DNA of 64,000 nt from contig JAMPIT010000434.1 in assembly GCA_026261815.1 (NCBI GenBank), forward strand, positions 13,141,001 to 13,205,000, in the 5' to 3' direction. The notes below the pieces were generated by a model. The model saw only the letters and a list, made by a program, of their open reading frames with translations, did not search any database and had not been told where the DNA came from. Made by a program: the position numbers and the translations under genes. The first letter of the stretch is position 1. Each line of letters opens with the position of its first letter. This DNA is from Monarcha castaneiventris obscurior (Eukaryota > Chordata > Aves > Passeriformes > Monarchidae). Of the stretch, positions 13,331 to 26,574 are shown piece by piece.

Positions 13331-16300
13331 AATGTTTGACTTGAGGATGGGCATTGATCAGAAATAAAAAGCCAGTTTTGTTATTGGTTCTCACTGAGCC
13401 CGTCCTACAGCACCAATAAAACCACTTCCAGATGGCCACATGGGACAGAGCTGTGCTGTCGAGGATGAGCTGCCCTTCACTTGCATGCTCAGAAAACAGC
13501 CTTAAGCTTACATCTGCCGCGAGCTAGTTTGCCAAAATGCAACCTAAACTGCAAACATGGCTTGAGAATCACGCTATCACCACCCTCTGGATAATGGGTA
13601 TGGGAGATACCATCAAATGCTGCTGCTATCACTTAAGCTTTCAGTTCCACCCCTAATTTTACCCCATGCTTGCAGCCAGCAATTTCTAATCTCTTTTTTT
13701 GTCTGTTCAGATTTCTAGTTTCTAAAGTTACTGCGTAGGAAGGCATCTTCTTACTCAGCAGATTTGCCCTATGTTTGCATTCATTGTGAGAGCTGCTGAC
13801 TTCAGTGACAGGCAAGTTTTTACTGCTTTTTGTTCCTGCCAGCACTGCAAAGCTCACAGAGCTGAGAGCTGGCAGCCAAACCAGTCCCTTCTGCTGCATC
13901 ATCACCGGGACTGGCTACAGCCCGAGTCAGTGACTCTTCTGAAAGTCTTCGGGAGAAAATCAGAACTACCAAAATGTGATGTAAAGCCATAGTTTGACCT
14001 ACATCACCTTCTTCACATGTCAAAAATATACAAGCAGAGTGTTCAGGGAGGGTAATTAGGAAATATTTGCTTTACATGCAAATCACTTACCCAAAAGGCA
14101 TCCAGACAGTTTCAGTCACTTTACAGAGCAGAACTGCACATGCACTGCTTTGGTGTCCAAATAGGACCAAATACAGCAACAGGGTCCACTTGATCCAGTA
14201 TTTTTCAGTTTTCCTCAGTGTTTTAATTTATCTAATCAGAAAAGTGAGAACTATTAAAAAAAATTACAAGCAGTTTTGCTTATTTTTGAGCATTAATGAC
14301 TAAATATTCATTCTTTCTCGTGGTAAACTCACTGCTTTCATCCACAGCTCATCTTGGTACTGTACTCTCTCCTGCCAAACTCTGGTTCATCAGCATGACC
14401 TGAATTTGAGATTTCCTAGAGGAGCTCAGCACACCTAGAAGAAAAACACAATAGGGAATGCAGTATCCAGTAACATTTCTATGCCAGATGCCTTGGTCAG
14501 TTGGTGGAGTGGCTGGAGCTGTCCCTGGGAGATGTAAGGTCATTTTCCTGCAGACCTTGGCACTGCTTCCTGCAGGCATGAATGGGTGGCTGAGCTGTAC
14601 TGTCCAGCACTGGACACTACCCCACCTGTCCCAGGGGAACACCTTGCCCAACTCACTTGCCCTTTTTGAAGGAGGCGTTGGTCTGAGTTGACCAGGGGAC
14701 AAAAAAAAGCCCACACAGAGAGAGAAAATTGTAGTCCTGTCCTATTTGTGGCCTGGTTTGCCTTAGCTGTATCATCTGTGCTCACTGCTGTATTCTGCTG
14801 TGATGGGGAAACTGCTTTACCATCTCCCTGGACTACACTGTGCCAGCAGGAGATTTTGACTCATGAGATCAAATTCAATATTTGTCTTAAATGGCTGAAC
14901 AAAGAAAGTGCTTTGGAATGCTTCTTTTGCCTGTGTCTGGGCAGCTACAAACACCAATATTTTAATTTTCACATTTCTGTTTAACAAAATAAGTACTACA
15001 ATTCTTACTAGAACTAAGCAGTTCAATAGCTAGAGAAGTATAAACTCTCCCCCTTTAATTTGTCAGGATTCATTATTTTAACACATTTCCCAGTAATTAA
15101 TTGGGTTAGAGATAGTGCAGGCTTGCGATAACATATCTAAATTCATACATAACTGATAAACTCACTGAACCACAGTTTAAAGGCACTGCCAGTTGTAACT
15201 TTGTCAAATACACCATATTTGTAAATATGCAGCCAATGAACACAATTATCTACTTGGCCAACCATTTCAGAAGCATTATCTTGAGAAAGACAGAAAGACA
15301 GTCCAGGAGTACAAGAGCTTGCCAGCCAACATAAATAAAGCTATGCGTACTTTGCTGCAAGGCAGCAATTTTTCTTCTGTCACCAACACAGACTTTTTTT
15401 GCTTGGCTTGAGCTGTATTTTTGGCTATCCAAATTTACCCAATTTTTGTGGTTTTTTTCAGACCCATATAAATTTTCTATGTTTTCTCTTGGATTTTTGG
15501 GTCTGCGAATAAGCTGCACACATTTTTCAAAGAAATAATAACTTGTAATATTTGAGCAGTCAGCTCTTCAATGTCTTAAAACCCAAGCCAGTAGTAAGAG
15601 CTCTCTTTGAAGTGCTATCCATGGCTGAAAGAACAGCAGGCTATCCAGGTTACTGTCTGTAAATAACCTGATTTACCTTATGCTGCATTTCAGCCTCAGC
15701 CCTGGCCAGACAAGTCTATATGTTTCCTGGAAAGAAAGATTTTAAGTATCAGATTGATATAAACAGATCTGACTCAAGGTTTTGCTCCATAGGCAGCTGG
15801 CAATGCATCCAGGACTGCTAAACTGAGCTAGGGCTATAAAATTCAGAATTTTGGTACTATTATGAACCAAAGAGAGGGATTTTCCAAACATTAATGAAAT
15901 CTCATGATCGTGGTGTTTATACACTTTGTCTAAATTGTTACCAACATCTCTAGAAAGACAACTGATAGGCAGGAGTCTTCCCTGGGATGGAATGAGCAGC
16001 CTCAGGAAAAGGAAAGAAGCTGAAAATTCACTGTAACTGGACCTTCCCAAGGTGAACTCTGTATTTATGAGATCACTGCAGCCACACACCTAGGATGGAG
16101 AATGCAGTTTCTTTCCACATTAAAATAAGATTTTTCTGGTGTTAGAACATTTATATCTCCTTCAGCTTAAACCAGAAACAGTCCTGTTTGCTCTGTGGTC
16201 AGTTTTGCACTGAGCATTTCACCCTTGTCTGGGAAAATGAATAGCATGATGTTAGCCCTTTCATCCCCGTGGCCTGGAAAAAGCTGTCACAGCAGCATGG

Positions 16301-19300
16301 ATGGTGTTTGGCATGGCCACAAATGGCCCAAGCTGGGTTCCCACATGCTGCTGCATCCCACCTGATCTAACAAGCTCAGAAATGGGAAAGTGGTTTTTTT
16401 ATCTTTTCTCCTCTTTTGGCTTCACATGGCTGTGCTCTAACACCATAATGCCATGGAACAGAAAAGGAGAGGAATGAGCACCTCTGGGTGGGAAACAGGA
16501 GAGGTGGGGAGAGTTATTTACAGCAGTTTAAAGTGTCCCCATTGGAATATGTGCAATCACAACACTATCTTCAATTAGCTGTAGCCTGTAAGAGGTGGTA
16601 GTAGGGTCCCAAAACCCAAATCCATTTTCAAACAGACATATAATCATTATCCTGGTCCCCCACAGGCTCAGCCCTTCCCTGCTACCAGTGCCAGGTCCCA
16701 GCTCATCCTCCAGCTCTGCTGGTAGGAGCTGCTGAGTGTCACTGCTGGTGTAGAGGAAGCTGGAGCTACAGGCACCGCAGGGTAGCAGCAGTACGGGCAG
16801 CTGAGCGTGGCTGTAGCAGTACTGGAGCTGCAGCCCAGGGCAGGCTGGGAGCACTGGTAATTGCCAGAAACCTATTAACTGCAGGGGAATTACAGCAATT
16901 TGCACCAGCCAGCTCTGCCTTCAGAGTCCCCAAAGCCCAGCTAAGGGGTTGCCATGATGCTGTACTCTTGGCAGGGTGTCATCAGCTCTTCTTTTCAGGG
17001 AAGCCCCTTTTGTCCTTATAGTTCTTGCTCTGAGTGTTTTTGATCTGGTGTCACTGTAAGCATGTTTAGACACTTACTTGTTTCTCATGCCAAACTCCTG
17101 ACCCAATTACAACTGTATTCCCAGATTCTAAGTATGTTACACTAACTCTATCAAGACCCACCATAAAAATGTTTACTTTTGGCACATTTGGTCACTTAGT
17201 AGATTCTTGTTTCATTCTAAACCTGTATACAGTTACCATCTCCATTGCCTTCTCAAAGGGGATTCACTCTTTCCATGAGCAGATGGGCAAGCACACTTTG
17301 GGCTGAGCCCTTGGAATGCTAATGAACTTTCTCTCCAGGGAGCCTTCCTGTACAGGAAAAGCACACCTTGACAAAGGGATTTTAACACAGATCACACCTC
17401 ATCATAAAACAACAGCTCCAAAGTGAAAGCAATACAATTATTTGCTATATTAGCATTTGTTTCCTCTTCCAGCCACTTTCCAGTGCTTCACTGGCCCAAA
17501 TCAGTGGTGCACCTTTGCCAGGTTGTTTCTAAGTGCCCCAGAGGCAGCCTCCGGATGTTTACCCCCACCCTTGAAGGCTTGTCACACCAGAACCCTGCCA
17601 TGAATTTCAGCAGGAGATGAATGACACTCCAGCATCCTCCTCCCTGCTGCCAGAGATAACCACAGGCAGTTTGGAGGAGCAACCTCACAGGGTTCTGGCA
17701 AAGTGCATTCCCTTGCTCTCCCATGCCCATTTGCTGCTACTGGAAGGTGTGAAAAATACCTAAGTATTTTTGGTCAGCCTGCTGTTTCCTAGATGCAGGC
17801 CATCACCACACAGCTACACAGAAAGGGGCATACCTGATTGCAGATGCACTCCTGTCTTCACATAGAGTGTAAAGATTTTATGGTGTGGAGTTTGGATTTA
17901 CTGCAGCTCCAAGCTCTCTCTTCTGGCCTTCATGCCACAGCTGATGCTTCTCTTCTTCAGTGAATTTCTCTGAACACATAATCTGCCAGAAAATCCTTTC
18001 TGTTTTTCAGTAGAGTTTGTTTTCTCCTGGTTTATCTCCCTAGCCTGGCTCTTAGGTGTAGAAACACCAAGGGTTGCAACATGGAGCAGAAGGTGTGGCA
18101 ACAGCATGGGACAGCGGCTTGGATCAGCCAAACCATCATGAACATTTCCCAAGCCAGGCAGCCTGCACACTTCTGCCATGCCACCTTGGGCTCTCAAACA
18201 AGGAGCTGAGCACCATTTACTTCATCTGAGTTCAGGGGTGCTCAGCACTCCTGAGAGGAAAGTCCTCAGCATGTGGCTGGTGTGGGACCAAAGTGACAGC
18301 AGACTGGCAGCAGCAGCTGGAATCTGCACACTGAAACACACAGAATATTTTCATAAAGGGTTTGTGCATATGTAGAAATCGCGAGGCACGGGAACGGCCA
18401 GCAAGTGGAGAAGAGCTGTCCCATAAAATGCATTTGCAACGTATATATTTTGTAATTGGCTCAGTACAGTCCCCTCTCTCAACCCTTTCCCCAATATGGA
18501 AACAAACAAAATCCTGGAAATGCTGCAGTACTGTACTCTGATGTTATCTTCCATAAATCAAAGTGTTTAGGCACTGGGTCAATACAATAAGTATCAGACC
18601 AAGAATAACTAAACAGAAAGAAAATATCTCCTAGGTTACCCTTTTCTAGGTTTGAATCTACAAAGGAATCTCCCAGAGGCAGCTTTTTGTTAGTCTGTCA
18701 TGCTTATCATGATAACCCACTGTTCTGCAGCTATTTGTTTAGCAACAGGCATGAAATATGGTCTCCTTTCATCCCTATGTAAGTTACCTTCACTTTGCTG
18801 TTACAACAGGAAACAGGCAAATAATTTCTTCCTCTTTTCCTTTATATGTTTGCAATGATAAAACAAATATTGGAAATAAAATAAATGAAAAACAAGGCAA
18901 GTCAGAGGCTAGCTAGCATTTGGACATACTGCTGAATATACCATGCTACATTATTTTTGCTGTGAAAGATTGCCTTTCCTTTGTCTTTGCATTCTCAGCA
19001 TGTTAAAGTGGTCTCTCCTCTTATCTACAATTTATCCCAAGGAACTATAAAAAAGAAGGATTGGAGGAGGCTTCCTGCTGCTCTTGTCCCATTTCATCTC
19101 ACGGAGACATAAGGAATTGCTGGTCAGGGAGAGGCCACTTGGCCAAAGCAGGCTGTGCCCCATCGGTTTATCTCGGTGCTGCCAGGGCTGCTCCCTCCAG
19201 CGCACTGCCCTGTCACGGGAGAGCGATCGCCTCTCAGGAGTGTGAAGATAAACAGATTTGAAGCCTTCAAGGCATGTTCCCATCACCTCCTCCCCCTCAC

Positions 19301-22300
19301 ATGCACACAGAGGCTTGGCCTGCAAATGCCCCTGTGCACAACACAGCTTTGGGGATGGAGACCGAGATGTTTGAAGGGCCACATGAAGCTGTGACTTGCA
19401 CCAAAATGGCTTTACCAAGAATTCGGGCTGACCCGCTAAAGGAAACACCCCGGTGCAAGGAGTGAGCTAAGGGCAGGGGGGTGAACCGAGGGGAGCCAAA
19501 AGCTGGGCATTGCAGGGGTGATTTCTTTTGATGCCCAAATTGCTGCCTCCATCAGCTGCAGTTGCTGGGATTTTATCTCAGCTGGGCTGCAGGAGTCACT
19601 TGGGGGCCTGTGGGGTTCTTCCCTGTTTAAAGGCTCTGGAAGAACTGTCTGCCCAGGGCCGGACAGGATATGAAGGCAGCTGGATCACTGCATGTCCCAA
19701 GGGACTGTGGGGAAACAAAGCAGCCCACCCCAATTCCTCCTTCCCCTGCATTGCTGCTAACCTGGCTTAGGTCTCCACCTGGTAGCTGCCCAGGCACAGC
19801 AGAGCAGGAGGAGATCAGAAACTCTGCTGGAAGCACATCCCCAGGTGCCCTCAGTTTAATGCAATTTAGCACTTGCCAACCCAGCATAAGCACTGCCAGT
19901 TGTGAAGAGGTTGTGTGGCCAAGCAAGGAATCAAGAGAACTAATCCTGATGGAAATAACTTGGGGCACAAATTACAACTTTTTTTTTGTTTTGCTGGAAT
20001 TAATTCCCTGGTTCAGTTTAGTGTGTGGCATACACAGATATGCCTGCATAATGCATAGGGAGAGCAACCAGAAGTTAAAGCTGCTCATAGTATAACTGCA
20101 CTGCTAACCATAAGCCCAGGATTACATTTGCTAAGTGCTAAATAATATTTTGCTGTCATCCATGTTCAGATACCTCTGTAAAATCACAGTGGCCAGATGC
20201 TGGTACATGACAGAACTTGTATTGTTTAAATAATACATATATGGAACACATACTAAAATGTTCATGCTAGGTAACTAGGGGGAAAAAGTAAGTGTGCCAC
20301 AGTGGGGGGCAGTTATGTCAAGTTAGGGAGTTAACTTGGCCTAATGTGCTCAGTTGAGGAGCAGGCCACTGCAAGTCACTGTGGAAATCCCATCCGGAGT
20401 GGCTGGGGCCATCCCACCCAGCCTCAGCAAGCTGCAGCACCCAAAGCATGATGCCCAACCAGAGCAAACCTTCAACATACAGACAACAGCCCTCCAAATC
20501 TTGCCGGGTGTTCAAACTCCTGTTGGCTTCAGGAGGAGCCTGCCCCGTTAACACCTCCAGCGCTGGACACCCCCAGTCACATTCTGCAGGCCCCTCCCCA
20601 CCACAGCCCAGCCCTGTAGCAGCTGCAGCCCCACACCAACTGATTGAGCTGCTTCAATTAGATACAGCATGATCAGGATTAATTTCTTTCTCCAGTGAGA
20701 GATCAACTGATCCAGTTTGTTTGCACCTTAAGAGTCAATTAAATAGCTGGACCTTTTCCAGTACAGAAAAGTATTTTCGTGACCGAAATGTTTGTTTTTC
20801 CAATTCAGGTCTATGTAAGCGTGCAAAATTCCAACTTCACCTCTTATCTTTACAAAATTGTAGACATTTATATAAATGAAAACGTGATCTTAGAAAGGCT
20901 TACAGTCAGACTTCAAATTCTCAGTGTGGAAAATCGCAAAATTAATTAATTTGCAAAATAATAATTTTTAGCTACATGTTAATAGAGCTCAATCATATTA
21001 CATTGGATGAAGCAGCACCTCCCATGTTGATAGCCACTCTGTAATTATACTAAGAAAAGTACTTCTAACATTCTGATAAAGCACACAGAATTACTTTTTA
21101 CTAACCTGTGAAATAATTATTCTGTGAGTCTTTAGCACAGGATGCCTATAACTACTGGACTGAGACCCAAAATATGAATGAACAGCTTCTCAGTCCCCTG
21201 GTTTTGGGTCATTTCTGTGGGTCTACATAAAAAGGCAAGCATTTATTTAAAACTCAGCATTACAGCAAGCAGTAGTGCATGAACAACTAATTAGGAATAA
21301 ATCTGTCGAGGATGGATAACTAATTGCTGGGCAGCAGTAGATAGAATGGGGGGGCTCAGCTCATAACTCCATCAAACACTTTCTAAAACTGAATTTATTA
21401 CATAATTATCATAACTAGAAAATAATGTGTTGTAGCTGTTAAAAGTAAATAAAATACATTCACATAAACCACAGCTTCAGCTAGAGAGTAATTTCTAATA
21501 CCTTCTATAGAGAAATTCCCTTACTTGGGCAAAGGAAGAAAGCAGTATTTCAGACAAAGGGATGGCATGGCCTGGCCAGGGTAACTTCTACTAAAGTGGC
21601 ATAGTTTGTCATATCTGACAACCCACTGAAGAAAGTTATCACTAGTTAAGGGCTTGACCCTGCATTCCTTAAGTAGACAAAAATCCCTTTGAAGTCAATG
21701 AAGCATCCTGCTCAGATAACTATATCAGGATTTAGCAATTAATGAAAACTTCTAATTTCTTAAGTAGATTATAAAAGATTTTCCCTGAAAAATAACTATT
21801 ACATGTTACTCACAGCAAATCCTTGACGGTGTAGGTTTGCTTCCAGCAGCTCTTGCAGCACAGGAACTGTTTTTCACTAACTAGGAATTACCAAAAGTCA
21901 AAACCACATTGTTTTTTATTTGCATTGATCTGCCTTAAGTGTTCTTCTCTAGCTAATGTCTAGTTGAAGGTTTTGACAGCCCTGCATTCAAAAGGTCAGT
22001 AAGCAGTCCTCGGGGCAGTTTGATTTAAATCTTTAGCATTTTGCATACTCCCAAGCAGCAGGGCATAGAAGGAGGTGTATTCACAGCCTCTAAAAGGTCA
22101 TACTTCCCAGCCCTCAAAACAAAACCCCAATCGGAAATATTTCAGCTTGTAGAAAATACCAGAAAAGCTAACAGAAAATTATGAAAACATGTGCCATTAA
22201 ACTAAACTCAAAATGGGTTAAGAAAAACAAATTGCAATGTATGTTTTTAGACTGTGGTGTATTTCAATGGGAAGTTTTACATTCTGTCACATTTGGGAAG

Positions 22301-25300
22301 GCTGCCTTATCTGTCTTTCCTCAAGAGGCAGGCTCACTTACTTAATGTCTGTTTAGGTTTTCCAAGCCGCTCGGCCTCCCCCCTCCCCAAAATCCCAAGC
22401 CTCTCTCTGGGATGAGAACCTGAAACCTACAATGCAAAATTTGTTTGAAGTCTCATTAAGCAAGAAACCTCAAATTAAGGACAGCTCAGCAAAACAAAAC
22501 ATTTTTCTACAGAATCACGTGGACATAAAGCAAGCATTACATGGAAGTTCTCCCTCATTATCCCCTTTGTGAATTGTTTGTATTCTGATTAGTGTGCTAA
22601 TGATATATGTTCCTCAGAGAAAAAGCAATTAAGTCTCCACTTCAAAGAAAAATGATTTAGTATAAGAGCACCAAAGCTTGTGCTTGCATCTCCTACTGAT
22701 TCTGTGATGCTGCAGAGCAAAATGGCAGCTGTTAAATGCTTAATTCCCATTTATAACCATGGAAGATGGTAGGTGTTGGTTGCCTTTTAAATGTACAGAC
22801 ATTTTGAAAATTGCTTCTATGACACCAGAGGTATGAATCCTTGGTGGTGGTCAGACTGCAGATAAATGGGTTCCTCTCAGTTCACTGCACAGTGAGTCTT
22901 TTAATAGTTGATTAAAAATGGGAGATACTAAAATAAACAAACTGCCTGATAAAAAGCAGAATCTCATACAAAAATAATATTGTAAGACCATGTGTGAAGA
23001 ACTCAAGCACCACAACAAACTAATTAACGAGAAACAGAAAGGAAAACACATTTAAACAGACAGTATGAAGAATGACAGAAGAGTCCAGTCTCCTAACAAC
23101 TGACCACACAAGAAATGAGTAAAATGAAGACAATATTTGGAAGTACACATACTCAGTTTTAAGTACTTCATATGTTTTAGCATGTTATCATTACCACGAT
23201 GCAATTCCCACCCCAGGGAATTGATGAGTATCATGTATTTGGTAAGCCATGCTGAAATTGCACTGAAAACAGTACACACACACAAAAAAAAAAAAAAAAG
23301 AAAAAAGAAAAAGGAAGTCTGTGCTGATCCAGGATGTGTTCCACATTGACAGTATGCCAGAGGCAGCTGTGGATTTCAAGGACACGTGCAGATTTTTGTA
23401 AAGGTATCATCGATTTGTGAAACAGCACCAAACTGTGCTATGGATTTACAAAACAAATCAAATGTCAAGGCACTAGGATGGCTTACAAAGTAAGTGTATA
23501 TATGAAATAGTGAGGTTAGAGAGAGAAAGGATAAAGAAGGAAAATTAGTAGTTTACACTCATGTATTTTGCCTAGGTTTGATGCATTAGTACTCAACCTA
23601 GTCTCTAATAAAAAAAAAAAAAACCAACTTGTTTGATATGTCACAGATGTGATTTTTAATAGTAATTAAATAGAATTTAAGTCATGTGTCCTTCAAACTG
23701 CGTAAGTGAAAACTCAATGGCACTTTCTACAGAAATTTTTAACTTCCTCTTAACCTGCAGCTCTCTACCTCATGATGCAGCCAGAATGCTGAAGAATCAC
23801 CTGCACCACCCTGAGAAGTGAGAGACTTGATACAAGTAACACCCAGCCTAAAAACCTGTTGAGAGAAATTAATTTTGAGCAGAAAAACCCACAGCCCCCA
23901 CTGCCCCAAACCTCCAAGTGAGTGTTGAATGTGTCTTGTTCATGCCTAAAGTCTCATTTCCCTACCACCAGACTGCAGAGCAATTACACAGACATGATAA
24001 CCTTCAGAGTAAAGGAGAAATTTTAGAGGAAAGATGATTTCTTACCAAAACCCTGTAAGTCAACACAAATCAAATTAGTGACATGGACTGAAAAATCTAA
24101 GAAAGCCTCACCCACAGCAGTCTAAGCAGACCTTTGAATTAGGAACAGTTTACACGGCAAGTCTTTGTTGAGGTTAATTTATATACTTAGTTCATCTACA
24201 TACTTACCTTTTTTAGGCTAAATAAATTCACTTCTTCAAAAGCATCATAACTATCTATTCAGAAACACCCTTTACTATGTAACCGTAATAATCAACACAC
24301 AAATGAACACCACCACCATCTTTATTAAACATGCTACAGAACAGTTTAACTTCCCAGGAAAGTTCAGCTCCTGTAGTTTCCCGGAGGTTTCACACCATCC
24401 TAACACATCTAACCCCCATGGCAGCAGCTCACATCCCTGTGCTGCCCTGTCACCCACTGACCCCAGGGGGCCGGGGTGAACCCCTGGGGAGGCCTGGCCC
24501 AGCCATCTCCAGTGCCCAGGGAGGCCCCACAGCTACTCCCAGCCCAGCCAAGAGTCCAAATCCTGGGCAGAACCTCCACTGGAGCCTCCATGTTCTTCTA
24601 TACAAGATGCCTGGGATCAGTACTGAGCTGCAGAAGCCATAACCAATGGAGGGAACTGTTTTGCTTGCAGTTCTCCAGCCTGGAGCAGGCCAGAAAACTG
24701 CAAGCACAAACTCCTCTGAATTATTCAATGTGGTGTTTTTAAAGCTGAGGAAAGCAAAACTATTCCTGTTGCAGTCATGGTCTCCCTCCCGTTGTGATCC
24801 AGTCCCTGCCTTAGAATGTACATCTTTCTCAAGATCTTTCTCATGAGCTCTCAAAGAGTCTCTTCACAGGTGAATGCTTAACCAGATCTGCACAAAATCT
24901 CTTACCAAACAATCCAATATCCTTTTTTCTTCCCAGCATATTAGCTCTTACTTACCTGAGAAACTTTTCTTCCTTACCCCTCACCTGGCACTGCTGGATG
25001 TTAAGAGCAATGAAATCAGTGTGACTGAGCTGACTGTTGGCTCACAAGGAAGCAGCTGTTAACATCTCCTCTGCAATACCACGGTAAGAAGTCTGCAGTT
25101 GACATGCAGAACTGTGTTTCTGGTAAAAAAAATTGGTTTTCATAGGAGCATCTCTGGACTTTCCCCCCCTCTCTCTGTGTGTATGTGCTTCAGGGAATAC
25201 AGAGGCTAATGTGCAGAAAATACAAGTACAAAGGGACATGCAGCAGATCCCAAAGAGCACCTCCCTGGTTGACCAAGACTGCACCCTTGTTTGGCTGTTC

Positions 25301-25679
25301 ATGACTCCCTACAGAAGCCTCCCAGGTTGCTTCCTTTTGCACTGCCCTGCCCACAGATGTGAGGGAATTTAGCCTCCCCTAAGAGCCAGGGCTTAAAATT
25401 CTAGAATTTCTTGAGAAGTTACAAAAAACACCCTGCCCCCTTCCTCATGACAAACAGCAGCCTAGGGCAAGTCCTGACCAGGATGCTCCCACAAGGGTCT
25501 GCACCAGCCTGTGGCCCCCTCCACAGTCCTCCCCGCATCCGGCCATACAAGCCATGCCTTTTACTCCTCCTGGCTTTTCCCTGTCTGCCTCTGTGTTCAG
25601 GCACACAAGGCAGGCCCCCCTTGAGCCTGTGGCATCCTCCACAAAGGCTGCCTCATTCCCATCACCCTGCCCCAGCTGA
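13331..25679. other. Intergenic region between PRTG 5' flank and NEDD4 3' end
   Basis: About 12.3 kb lies between the PRTG CpG island and the CR1 fragment near the NEDD4 3' end. No exon with splice signals and family similarity was recognised. The open frames of up to about 140 codons (for example on plus near 19.7-20.1 kb) lack domains and biased composition and look random. It contains an A/purine-rich run near 23284-23317. Some AT-rich stretches around 20.7-22.7 kb could hold conserved enhancers of PRTG, but that cannot be judged from one sequence. Confidence 0.7.
23271..23317. repeat. (CA)n plus A-rich simple repeat
   Basis: A short CA run passes into a pure purine stretch of A with scattered G (23284-23317). 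It is a simple-sequence tract, possibly a decayed retroposon tail, but no retroposon body was recognised beside it. Confidence 0.8.
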
Positions 25680-26082
25680 CCAGAGGGCTGGAGTACCTCT
25701 ACCCTAAGGAAAGGCTGAGGGAATTGGGATTGTTCTGGAAAAGACAAGGCTTCAGGGTAACCTAATTGTGGCCTTGCAATACCTAACAGGAACTTACAGG
25801 ACAGATGGAGCAAGGCATGTAGTAACAGAACAAGGGGGAATGGGTTCAAATTGAAAGAGTAGGTTGAGATTAGATATTAGGAAAAACTTTACTGTGACGA
25901 TGGTGAGGCACTGGAACACATTGCCCAAAGCAGCTGTGACTGCCCTATCCCTGGAGGTGTTCAAGGCCAGCTTGGATGGGGCTTCGAGCAACCTGGTCTA
26001 GTGGAAGGTGTCCCTACCAATGGGAGGGGGTTGGAACTGGATGATCTTCAAGGTCCCCTACCCACCCAGGCCATTCTGTGGT
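25680..26082 (+). mobile_element. CR1 LINE 3' fragment (plus orientation)
   Basis: The segment follows the recalled avian CR1 3' end in order: an AGAGGGCTGGAGTACCTCT-like start, the AGGCTGAGGGAATTGGGATTG region, the GGCACTGGAACACATTGCCC region, CCCTGGAGGTGTTCAAGGCC, the GACTGG-like end of ORF2, GATCTTCAAGGTCCC, and a terminal ATTCTGTG. It is 5'-truncated, as nearly all CR1 copies are. The reverse-transcriptase C-terminal frame is broken by several stops and frameshifts, so the copy is old and inactive. It sits in the 3' flank of NEDD4 in the opposite orientation to the gene. Confidence 0.9.
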
Positions 26083-26574
26083 ACTCAGCACCACCAACCT
26101 CTCCTTTACTTAAGCACAAGCTGCTATCACCGCTCTCCCACAAACCTAGTTTAATGCCCACAGAAAGGATGTGCTGCTGGGCACTCCCTGCTGCAGGTGC
26201 AGGGTTTCAGGGCCCCTCTCCCACTCCCCATCCAGCTGTGCATCTGCTGGGAAGGTTCCTAGGGCAAGGAGGAGCCTGGCCCTGCCTCACCTGGTCAGCA
26301 GCATTGCCAAGGGGCCTCCCCTCAGCGTCTCTAGGCCGGCCACACACTGAAGGCTGACAGAGACCTAGAGCTTCTATAAAAACACAGTGCACATTTTTCC
26401 AAGGCTGCACGTCTCAGGAGCAGAACACCAGCAAACAGCACTGCTGCATCTTCACAGCTCTGCAAAAGTAGCAGCATGTTGTGGTGGAACTACTGCTGTG
26501 GCCTACCTAGGAGTATAAAAACTACTACATTCTTGCTATTTCAAGATTACTCATTTGCACTTCAAAGAACTGAA
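26083..26574. other. 3' flank of NEDD4, nothing recognised
   Basis: About 0.5 kb lies between the CR1 fragment and the proposed NEDD4 cleavage site. The first half is GC-richer (near 26150-26350), but I see no gene or repeat family that I can name. Confidence 0.6.

Noticed and set aside
12493..13344. Overlapping long open frames on both strands (up to 283 codons) in the GC-rich block
   Set aside because: They are expected in CpG islands, where stop codons are rare. Composition is Arg/Gly/Pro/Ala-rich in every frame and there is no domain. Only the 23-codon PRTG signal-peptide segment joins a real exon.
19670..20095. 141-codon plus-strand open frame in the intergenic region
   Set aside because: There is no homology that I recognise, and the overlapping opposite-strand open frame (19627-19968) is equally long. 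Neither shows coding character.
24275..24854. Several overlapping open frames in a GC-richer intergenic stretch
   Set aside because: Open frames on both strands follow from local GC content. No domains or splice logic.
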